Positions 1 to 5,998 of a stretch of 6,628 nt of DNA are shown in pieces. A program made the position numbers and the translations under genes. The stretch is from JBAWXE01 sp037144255. Its GTDB lineage: Bacteria; Bacteroidota; Bacteroidia; Chitinophagales; Chitinophagaceae. The number at the start of each line of letters is the position of its first letter. The stretch's first letter is position 1. The notes under the pieces were generated by a model. It was not told where the DNA came from. It ran no database searches and saw nothing but the letters and a program-made list of their open reading frames with translations. Location: assembly GCA_037144255.1 (NCBI GenBank), contig JBAWXE010000120.1, positions 1-6,628 of the forward strand, read 5' to 3'.

Positions 1-1106
1 TGGTAAAAGAATACCTCACAGAGCTGGCTTTTCTGGCTGAGACCGCTGGTGCTAAGGCGATCAAGAATTTCACTCAGAAATTACCTCATCCCGATAGCCG
101 CACTTTCGTGGGTAAAGGTAAACTGGAAGAGATACGTGAATATGTCAAGGCCAAAGGTGTGAACCTTATAATTTTCGATGATGAACTTACGGGTTCTCAA
201 ATAGGTAATATAGAAGAGGCTCTGGGTACTAAGACCATAGATCGTAGTGATCTGATACTTGATATTTTTGCTAGTCGCGCCAAAACAGCTCAGGCTAAGG
301 TGCAGGTAGAACTGGCTCAGTACCAATACATCTTACCACGACTGAAAGGTATGTGGAAACACCTGGAACGTCAGGGCGCGGGTATTGGTTCTCGTGGCCC
401 GGGTGAGTCTGAAATTGAAACAGATCGTCGTATAGTTAAGGATAAGATATCATTACTACGTAAGCGCTTATCTGAGATTGATAAACAGGCCATGACCCAG
501 CGTCAGGAACGTGGCACATACATTCGCGTAGCCTTAGTAGGTTATACCAATGTAGGTAAGAGCACACTAATGACTTTGCTCAGCAAGTCCGATGTTTTTG
601 CAGAGAATAAACTATTTGCTACACTCGATACTACTACTCGTAAGGTGGTATACGAACAAACCCCTTTCCTGCTCAGCGATACGGTAGGTTTCATTCGCAA
701 ACTCCCTCACCATTTGGTAGAAAGTTTCAAAAGTACTCTTGACGAGGTGCGCGAGGCTGATTGTCTCTTACATGTAGTAGATATTTCGCATGGCGCCTAC
801 GAAGATCAGATAGGTGTTGTAAATAAGACCCTTCAGGACATTGGTGCTTTCGATAAGCCAATGCTCACCATCTTCAATAAAATGGACCTCTACGAAAAGA
901 TTAATTTCGATCCTTGGCTCGATCCCGAAGTAAAGGCCGATCTTGAAAAGGACCTGCGCCGTCGCTGGGAAAATCTTACCAATGGTGCTTGTGTCTTCAT
1001 TTCAGCTACAGAGCGTCTCAATATAGATATGCTGCGCGAGGTGATATTGAATAAGGTGAAAACCCTCTATCAGGAGCGTTATCCGTATCTCACTCAGTTT
1101 TATTGA
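1..1106 (+). CDS. hflX: GTPase HflX, 5'-truncated by the window edge
   Basis: HflX is a cytoplasmic, ribosome-associated GTPase that binds the 50S subunit and splits stalled or heat-damaged 70S ribosomes. The reading frame is open from position 3 to the first base, so the gene begins outside the window. The GTG at 108 is internal, because the codons before it encode typical HflX N-domain sequence (EYLTELAFLAETAGA). The visible part is 367 residues; E. coli HflX has 426, and I infer that about 20-40 residues are missing. The glycine-rich HflX signature GSRGPGESEIETDRR lies around 385-435. The G domain follows: G1 GYTNVGKS at 540-563, G3 DTVGF at 678-692, G4 NKMD at 876-887 and G5 SA at 1002-1007. 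All nucleotide-binding motifs are intact. A protease gene follows 18 nt downstream on the same strand, probably in one operon. Its promoter is outside the window. Confidence 0.96.
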   Translation, partial: VKEYLTELAFLAETAGAKAIKNFTQKLPHPDSRTFVGKGKLEEIREYVKAKGVNLIIFDDELTGSQIGNIEEALGTKTIDRSDLILDIFASRAKTAQAKVQVELAQYQYILPRLKGMWKHLERQGAGIGSRGPGESEIETDRRIVKDKISLLRKRLSEIDKQAMTQRQERGTYIRVALVGYTNVGKSTLMTLLSKSDVFAENKLFATLDTTTRKVVYEQTPFLLSDTVGFIRKLPHHLVESFKSTLDEVREADCLLHVVDISHGAYEDQIGVVNKTLQDIGAFDKPMLTIFNKMDLYEKINFDPWLDPEVKADLEKDLRRRWENLTNGACVFISATERLNIDMLREVILNKVKTLYQERYPYLTQFY

Positions 1107-1124
1107 TCTTATAAATAATCGTGC

Positions 1125-2009
1125 ATGTTTGTTTCAGCTATAGAGAAGGTCAATAATTTTACAAGGCCCATTCATACCATTACTCGTACTTACGCTGGGC
1201 TTATCAGTCCGGGTACTGCCACTTTCTTTTTTGTGAACGAAGAGGGTGTTGCTATTACTTGCAAACATGTCATGGACATCATAGCTCAGACAGATGCTAT
1301 CAATCATCATTATAATGCTTTCAAAATTGAGCGTGATAGACTAGTAAAGGATCATTCATACACCGCGAACTTGCAAGCCCTCGAGCAGAAGTATAATATG
1401 TGGGCAGAAACGCTTATACAGCTCAAGAATGCTTTCCGCAATTCATTCGATCAGGTTACGGGTTTTCAATGGTATATGCATCCTACACTCGATCTGGCTA
1501 TTCTCAAATTCAATGGCTTTAATCAAAAATTCTACAATTCTCACGCTACTTTTGTCAGCGATCCTCGCAAAGTAAAACAAGGTAGGTCTTTATGTCGCTT
1601 GGGATATCCTTTCCCCGAGTTCAATAATTTCTCTTACGATCATTATACTGACGATATAGAATGGAACAACATAGGTGTTCAGGATTCACCTAGTTTCCCT
1701 ATAGATGGTATTATTACTCGTTACGGTGCAGTTCCGGGTGGTCAGGTAGCATCCATAGAAATGAGCACTCCCGGCCTTCGCGGGCAGAGTGGGGGTCCTT
1801 TATTCGATGTAGATGGTCTTGTCTATGGTATGCAGTCTATGACACAGCACCTGCACTTAGGTTTCGATATTCACGAACTGGAGATCATCAACAATGGCAC
1901 TAGGGCAAAGGTTTCTAATTATCCTTTCTTGCATGTTGGTCATTGTGTACACGTAGATCGCATCAAAGATTTTCTGCGCGAGCACAATGTCAAATTCTAC
2001 GAAGAATAG
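1125..2009 (+). CDS. Trypsin-like serine protease without signal peptide
   Basis: This 294-residue protein has the three catalytic motifs of a trypsin-fold (chymotrypsin/HtrA-like) serine peptidase in the right order. The histidine is His48 in ITCKHV, the aspartate is Asp123 in LDLAILK, and the nucleophile is Ser222 in GLRGQSGGPLF. The strand before His48 (GTATFFFVNEEGVAITCKHV) is the usual first barrel hairpin. Residues 54-115 between His and Asp are longer than in most members and rich in charged, probably helical sequence. No signal peptide, membrane segment, PDZ domain or sorting domain is visible, so it should act in the cytoplasm. The ATG is 18 nt after the hflX stop, with an A/T-rich leader and no Shine-Dalgarno, as is common in Bacteroidota; co-transcription with hflX is likely. 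Its stop is 3 nt from the stop of the convergent beta-helix gene. The substrate is unknown. The fold call is firm; the physiological role is not. Confidence 0.85.
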   Translation: MFVSAIEKVNNFTRPIHTITRTYAGLISPGTATFFFVNEEGVAITCKHVMDIIAQTDAINHHYNAFKIERDRLVKDHSYTANLQALEQKYNMWAETLIQLKNAFRNSFDQVTGFQWYMHPTLDLAILKFNGFNQKFYNSHATFVSDPRKVKQGRSLCRLGYPFPEFNNFSYDHYTDDIEWNNIGVQDSPSFPIDGIITRYGAVPGGQVASIEMSTPGLRGQSGGPLFDVDGLVYGMQSMTQHLHLGFDIHELEIINNGTRAKVSNYPFLHVGHCVHVDRIKDFLREHNVKFYEE

Positions 2010-2012
2010 TCA

Positions 2013-3806
2013 CTACTGCACTACTACTTTCTGTACACTTTTTTCGGTAGTTCCTTTATCCCATGTCATCAGGTACATACCTGTAGCCAGGCTATGTATA
2101 TCTATAGTGTTCAGTGTATTTGTTACAGTTTCCTGATATAATACTCTGCCTGTTACGTCTTGCAATATAATAACACCCTTAGCCTCAGGTACACTTACAT
2201 GTATCATTTGGCTCGCAGGGTTAGGATATACGTTCAATGTTTGTGTGGCAGTACTAGTATTGCCTATTCCCGAATTGAATGAATACTCATAAGCACCTAT
2301 ATCTATTACTCCTCCAAATATGCGGTTGTTACCTGCATAGTCAGTAGCATAAGGGCTTATAAATGCCACATCCCCACTATTTACACAGGCCGATGTAGAT
2401 AGCAGGTAGAAATTAGCAGTGGTAGCATCTTCTGTTACATTGCTCGTCAGGGTGGGCGATACCATATTCGGATTCGGCCCTATTAAATTTGTATTTGTAT
2501 CTCCGTATACATTACAAATTACACCGGCAAGTATATTCACATCTACATAGAATGCCTTATGTATCCAGTTATAAGCAAACCTCAAAGTATTCTCTTGTCC
2601 CCATATATCTACACTTATAGAGCTCGATGCTGTTTGGCTCCCTGTTACATTCGCAAAGAAAACATTGTTCTTCATCACCACATTACTGGTATCTGCACTT
2701 ACAGATATACCACCTGCATGCACTAGGTTCGTTTTGTTATTCACTATATCATTGTTCGATATCTCTATGTTGCACTTTGGCGCAGCTACATATATCCCTC
2801 CGCCAAACTGTGCGCTATAGTTATTGGCTATTATATTGTTGCGAACTGTATAGGCAGCCTCACCCGTACTTATACCACTACTGTCATTATCTATTCTTAT
2901 AGCACCACCACCATAGGCAGCACTGCATACACTGCTCGTATCTTGGTTATTGCTTATCAGGTTCATGTTCATGTCCACTATCCCATAGGCGCAGTTAATG
3001 GCAGCTGTTTGTTGTGCATTGTTATGGTGTATCATATTACCACGTAGGGTCACTTCGTTGCCGGCCACAGTTATGGCCGCACCATTCCCTTTCGATATGT
3101 TTTGGTATATCTGGTTATTCTCTATCAGCGCATTGCTGCCCATACAGTTGATTACTCCTTGCGTGTTTGTATTGCTGAACAGTTTATTATCATGTATATA
3201 GCTGTATCCGGGCATAAAGCCACTCGATATCATTTGCACTACTGCATAGCTCGTATTATTACTGATACTGCATCCGCTCATTTCTATTTGGTACGATGGG
3301 TCGCTCACCAGTTGTATGATGGCATTATGACTTTGATTATGATAGAAACTGCAATTCTTTATTTGCAAGGCTCTTTTCACAGTGAATTTCGCACTTATCC
3401 ATCCCATCCCATCTTTTGTATCAGCTATCTCACAGTACTGCATAGCCGATGAGTCCGGGTTGATACCCGAATATTGCAAGAACTGTATACCGTGCCAGCC
3501 ACCCGCATCTACAGTATCTACATTCCATTGCGTAGTATTCTCTGCATGAAATTTCACGGTCTGTATCGCATTGCCCACAGCATATAAGGCCCCATCTACC
3601 TCCAGCGAATACATCCCCATGAACATCACATCTACCCCCGGGTCTATTACCAGTACTTTATCTCCCGGTATATATACATCATTAGCTATCAGGTACGGTG
3701 ATCCTGCCAATGTCCAGTGCCCATACACATCAGGTGTGGTTATGGTAGTACTGGCATGTACTATATGAGTACAAAGAACTAGTAGTAATAAAGCAATTCG
3801 TTTCAT
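2013..3806 (-). CDS. Secreted right-handed beta-helix protein, choice-of-anchor Q-like, T9SS sorting domain
   Basis: From the ATG at 3806 this is a 597-residue exported protein; an in-frame ATG at 3827 would add seven residues (MTSKIFC). I prefer 3806 because it gives a compact signal peptide, MKRIALLLLVLCTHIVHA, cleaved near residue 18. Residues 45-110 (GALYAVGNAIQTVKF, then WHGIQF) match the cap and first rungs of pectate-lyase-like beta-helix proteins. From about 148 to 388 there are nine asparagine-ladder rungs such as IENNQIYQN, VRNNIIANN, ISNNDIVNN and MKNNVFFAN. DIGAYEY at 502-508 resembles the choice-of-anchor Q end motif. Residues 524-597 form a T9SS type A sorting domain (LNVYPNPAS, TGMYLMTW, final KVVVQ), so it is probably exported through the outer membrane and processed. 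No catalytic residues for a polysaccharide lyase can be assigned. It lies 36-57 nt downstream of the NHL-repeat gene, probably in one transcript. Confidence 0.9.
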   Translation of the reverse strand: MKRIALLLLVLCTHIVHASTTITTPDVYGHWTLAGSPYLIANDVYIPGDKVLVIDPGVDVMFMGMYSLEVDGALYAVGNAIQTVKFHAENTTQWNVDTVDAGGWHGIQFLQYSGINPDSSAMQYCEIADTKDGMGWISAKFTVKRALQIKNCSFYHNQSHNAIIQLVSDPSYQIEMSGCSISNNTSYAVVQMISSGFMPGYSYIHDNKLFSNTNTQGVINCMGSNALIENNQIYQNISKGNGAAITVAGNEVTLRGNMIHHNNAQQTAAINCAYGIVDMNMNLISNNQDTSSVCSAAYGGGAIRIDNDSSGISTGEAAYTVRNNIIANNYSAQFGGGIYVAAPKCNIEISNNDIVNNKTNLVHAGGISVSADTSNVVMKNNVFFANVTGSQTASSSISVDIWGQENTLRFAYNWIHKAFYVDVNILAGVICNVYGDTNTNLIGPNPNMVSPTLTSNVTEDATTANFYLLSTSACVNSGDVAFISPYATDYAGNNRIFGGVIDIGAYEYSFNSGIGNTSTATQTLNVYPNPASQMIHVSVPEAKGVIILQDVTGRVLYQETVTNTLNTIDIHSLATGMYLMTWDKGTTEKSVQKVVVQ

Positions 3807-3863
3807 ACAGAATATCTTAGATGTCATCTTAATTAGTACACAATAATAGCAATATACTCAATA

Positions 3864-5204
3864 TCATTTTACTATACTCAGCACTTGTGTTTCACTACAC
3901 TTATCATTATATACTCTTGCAAAATAAGTCCCACTAGGTAAATGGCTCAGGTCTATAGATGTGTCTTGTTTATCTAAAATGCAGGTATATACTTGCTGAC
4001 CAATATTATTGTAAATACACAAGTTGTGCCTCGCAGGATTTGCAATGTTAATGTGGATATTCCCTTGGGATGGATTTGGCGATATACTAATATCGACCAA
4101 TCCTTGGATGGTCTCTATACCTACTGGGTAGGTTATCTTGCGTATGCGTGCATTTTCATAATCTGCGATATATACATTATTATGGAAATCAACAGCTACA
4201 TTGAATGGAAAATAAAATTCAGCATTTAGCGGGTTGCCATTATCGCCAAAGAAGCCTTGAGTACCATTTCCTGCTATGGTTGTGATGATTCCTGTACTTG
4301 CATTTACTTTTCGTATCTTCTGATTTTCTCTATCTGCAATATATACATTACCAGCTGTGTCTGTTCTAACACCATAAGGGTTTCTTAAAGAAGCCTGTAA
4401 GGCTGGACCATTGTCACCACCAGAGCCTTGTATGCCATTTCCAGCTACGGTATAAACATTTCCAGTTAGGGCATCTACTTTACGTATTCTATTGTTTCCT
4501 GGTTCCGTAAAAAAAATATTTCTATGGCCATCTACAAATAGTGTCCAAGGGGCTAGTTGCGCCTGCGTAGCTATAATACCTTCAGCTGTAGAACCACCAC
4601 TCAAAACACCAGCCACAGTAGTAATGATACCAGTCGTAGCTGATACTTTACGTATAAGCCGATTTTGTGGATCAACAAAAAATACATTATTAGAATCATC
4701 TACAGCTATACCTGACGGAGTACTTAATTCTGCTAAAACTGCGGGCATATTATCACCTGAATTTCCATATACACCTGTTCCTGCAATAGTTGTGATTATA
4801 CCTGTAGTTTGGCTTACTTTCCTAATTCTATTATTGTAATTATCAGCAATTAAAACATCGCCATAATGATCAATTGCTACACTATGTGGTGCATTAAGCT
4901 TTGCATGTATTGCCAAATCATTATCACCAGAATATCCTGCAGTATCATTTCCTGCCACTAAGGAAATAATTCCAGTCGAGACAGTGATTTTACGAATTTT
5001 AGATAATGTAAAATCTACATAATAAACATTTCCGCTATCATCTAATGCCAAATCAAATACATCACAAATATTTGCATTAATTGCAAGTCCGGTATCAGCC
5101 TCTGCGCAAATGCCTGTACCTGCAAAAGTGGTAATTGTGCCTTGTGCATGTAACCCAAATGGTAGGAGTAGTAAGATGAAAAAATATATTAAAAAATATC
5201 GCAT
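3864..5204 (-). CDS. Secreted NHL-repeat beta-propeller protein with T9SS sorting domain
   Basis: This is a 446-residue protein. Residues 1-20 are a signal peptide (MRYFLIYFFILLLLPFGLHA, cleaved before QG). Residues 22-362 are six consecutive NHL-type units of 56-57 residues, each running from an ITTIAG strand through GDN, a VAVD strand and NVYIAD to IRKV and STG. Six units are what a closed six-bladed propeller needs. Residues 363-446 are a T9SS type A sorting domain (ISISPNPSQGN, LPSGTYFARV, final SIVK), so export to the cell surface or medium is expected. NHL propellers usually bind proteins, glycans or other ligands; no enzymatic residues are apparent and the ligand is unknown. The ATG at 5204 follows a 32-nt leader behind a TAnnTTTG promoter element. 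The beta-helix gene follows on the same strand after a spacer with no terminator, suggesting co-expression. Confidence 0.92.
   Translation of the reverse strand: MRYFLIYFFILLLLPFGLHAQGTITTFAGTGICAEADTGLAINANICDVFDLALDDSGNVYYVDFTLSKIRKITVSTGIISLVAGNDTAGYSGDNDLAIHAKLNAPHSVAIDHYGDVLIADNYNNRIRKVSQTTGIITTIAGTGVYGNSGDNMPAVLAELSTPSGIAVDDSNNVFFVDPQNRLIRKVSATTGIITTVAGVLSGGSTAEGIIATQAQLAPWTLFVDGHRNIFFTEPGNNRIRKVDALTGNVYTVAGNGIQGSGGDNGPALQASLRNPYGVRTDTAGNVYIADRENQKIRKVNASTGIITTIAGNGTQGFFGDNGNPLNAEFYFPFNVAVDFHNNVYIADYENARIRKITYPVGIETIQGLVDISISPNPSQGNIHINIANPARHNLCIYNNIGQQVYTCILDKQDTSIDLSHLPSGTYFARVYNDKCSETQVLSIVK
4119..5141 (-). repeat. Six tandem coding repeats of about 171 bp (NHL units)
   Basis: The units correspond to residues 22-78, 79-135, 136-192, 193-248, 249-305 and 306-362 of the propeller protein; five are 57 codons and the fourth is 56. 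The shared skeleton is ITTIAG-GDN-VAVD-NVYIAD-IRKV-TG. Units 2, 3, 5 and 6 keep the GDN turn. Units 1 and 4 have lost it (ICAEADTG and GGSTAEG in its place). The first unit, nearest the signal peptide, is the most divergent. The copies differ clearly in DNA sequence, so this is an old duplication rather than a recent expansion. Confidence 0.9.
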
Positions 5205-5236
5205 GGTATCATCGGTGATCAGTTAAGCTTACAATT

Positions 5237-5244
5237 CAAATATA
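5237..5244 (-). promoter_or_regulatory. Candidate Bacteroidota -7 promoter element for the NHL gene
   Basis: Read on the minus strand this is TATATTTG, an exact match to the Bacteroidota -7 consensus TAnnTTTG recognised by the primary sigma factor. It ends 32 nt before the NHL-gene ATG, giving a short 5' leader. The -33 TTTG/TTG element is not clean: the best candidate about 20 nt upstream is TTTCTG. The match and its position support the call, but a chance occurrence in AT-rich DNA is possible. Confidence 0.45.
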
Positions 5245-5374
5245 ATCATTATTTGTTCACAGAAATACCCCTTCCCCCTTATCAATCGCTTATATATTCC
5301 ACCCAAAAATATGGTTCCTATTATTTGGACTAGGCTACCCTCATTTCGTATCTTTACCTCAGATCAAGGTTCTC

Positions 5375-5395
5375 ATATCTACTGTAAGTAGATAT
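5375..5395. repeat. Perfect inverted repeat, 8-bp arms and 5-nt loop
   Basis: The left arm ATATCTAC (5375-5382) and right arm GTAGATAT (5388-5395) are perfectly complementary around TGTAA. The stem is AT-rich and no U-tract follows on either strand, so it is a poor intrinsic terminator. A dimeric repressor site or a chance palindrome are both possible. It lies about 130 bp upstream of the NHL promoter element and 33 bp before the 11-bp repeat array. Confidence 0.6.
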
Positions 5396-5428
5396 CTCCT
5401 CAGCCTATACAAAAGGCACATTACTCAC

Positions 5429-5516
5429 CGGAAACAAATCGGTAATGAATCGGTAATCGGTCGGTAATCGGTCGGTAAAGAATCGGTAAACAGCCGGTAA
5501 TTTTTCGGTATTAACT
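5429..5516 (+). repeat. Eight helically phased 11-bp direct repeats, core CGGTAA
   Basis: Units start at 5429, 5440, 5451, 5462, 5473, 5484, 5495 and 5506, exactly 11 bp apart with no indels. In order they are CGGAAACAAAT, CGGTAATGAAT, CGGTAATCGGT, CGGTAATCGGT, CGGTAAAGAAT, CGGTAAACAGC, CGGTAATTTTT and CGGTATTAACT. The first three bases are invariant, GGTAA is kept in six units, and the last five bases vary freely apart from the identical third and fourth units. Conserved core plus variable spacer at one helical turn is the layout of direct-repeat operators bound by winged-helix OmpR/PhoB-type or SARP-type regulators. A degenerate minisatellite would be the neutral explanation. The period is not a multiple of three, and stops occur in every plus-strand frame, so it is not coding on that strand. 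Confidence 0.9.
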
Positions 5517-5570
5517 GTAATTATTTAACCTCCATCAATTGTCGCATTACTCACATTTATCATATTTTCG

Positions 5571-5609
5571 CATTACCTCCGTGTAACCCAAATGTAACCC
5601 TGTGTAACC
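5571..5609 (-). repeat. Short set of opposed GGT(T/A)A motifs at 10-11 bp spacing
   Basis: On the plus strand the motifs are CATTACC at 5571 and TGTAACC at 5582, 5593 and 5603, so spacings are 11, 11 and 10 bp. On the minus strand they read GGTAATG and GGTTACA, close to the CGGTAAT core of the larger array 55 bp to the left but in the opposite orientation. A further TGTAACC lies at 5671-5677. The three TGTAACC copies are certain; including the first unit, and relating it to the larger array, is my inference. Confidence 0.55.
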
Positions 5610-5984
5610 TGCAAAGCATTGATTATCAGTAGTTTGCGTTTTTAATAGGCGATAAAAAAATCAAAGAGAATGTAACCTTTGCTCCTTCATGGTCCTCAGA
5701 TCTACCCTAGGGAGATATTTCCTGAGCATATGTAATTAGCTAAATATGGTAAACTATTTTCAGAACTAGGCATACTTTTTTCTATTTCATTCCTCAATAT
5801 CCAATTATATTCTACAAAATTAAATAAGAGCTGTTTAATAATTCTTTCATAATAATATAAACTCCAAAACCCTTGATAACCCACACTTATTAATTTGATA
5901 ATCAATACATCATATCGCCAACCCTTCTTTTTGGCAAGGATTTTGTTTAACTTTCTAGTAAGGGGTTATTGTTCTACCCCCCTC

Positions 5985-5991
5985 TAAAAAA
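5985..5991 (+). promoter_or_regulatory. A-rich translation-initiation leader that favours the 5999 start
   Basis: The run TAAAAAA ends 7 nt before the ATG at 5999. Bacteroidota mRNAs usually lack a Shine-Dalgarno and favour A-rich sequence just upstream of the start. This supports 5999 over the in-frame TTG at 5969, which would translate this leader. Confidence 0.4.
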
Positions 5992-5998
5992 TCACCGT

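Larger units (their letters stand above)
5205..5998. other. AT-rich divergent intergenic spacer without a convincing gene
   Basis: This 794-bp stretch separates the divergent NHL gene and the 82-codon gene. From left to right it holds the NHL promoter element, a C-rich run near 5267-5277, an inverted repeat at 5375-5395, the CGGTAA array at 5429-5516, and opposed GTAACC motifs at 5571-5609 with one more at 5671-5677. The 8-bp palindrome CCCTAGGG lies at 5705-5712. From about 5715 the sequence is very AT-rich. A stop-free minus-strand frame runs from 5965 to 5702 but lacks an ATG and resembles nothing I recognise. I find no tRNA, CRISPR, DnaA-box cluster or hairpin with a U-tract. Its size contrasts with the overlapping or abutting gene ends elsewhere in the window. 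Confidence 0.75.

Noticed and set aside
108..110. GTG as the hflX start codon
   Set aside because: The same frame is open to the left edge and encodes conserved HflX N-domain sequence there, so the gene starts outside the window.
2627..3768. Several plus-strand open frames inside the beta-helix gene
   Set aside because: They are antisense shadows: the minus strand there encodes a continuous, recognisable beta-helix domain.
5429..5516. CRISPR array or plasmid-type iterons
   Set aside because: Units are 11 bp without unique spacers of CRISPR length. Iterons are usually about 17-22 bp next to a rep gene, and neither a rep gene nor DnaA boxes are visible.
5415..5520. Peptide encoded by the minus strand of the 11-bp array (repeating TDRLPTDYRF-like text)
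   Set aside because: It is open only because the repeat lacks stops in that direction; there is no start codon between the upstream stop and the array.
5705..5712. CCCTAGGG palindrome as a terminator or insertion scar
   Set aside because: It is a short self-complementary 8-mer with no loop and no U-tract, and I see no transposase remnant nearby.
5916..5934. GCCAA...TTGGC hairpin before the small gene as a terminator
   Set aside because: The 5-bp stem and 9-nt loop are too weak, and the following sequence is not a U-tract preceded by a GC-rich stem.
5943..5974. Promoter for the small gene: TTG at 5943 and TATTGTTC at 5967, 21 nt apart
   Set aside because: Spacing is acceptable, but the -7 candidate misses TAnnTTTG at two of the six defined positions, which is too weak in AT-rich DNA.
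5969..5998. TTG at 5969 as the start of the small plus-strand gene
   Set aside because: The added peptide MFYPPLKNHR is unlike the rest, and the ATG at 5999 has an A-rich leader at a suitable distance.
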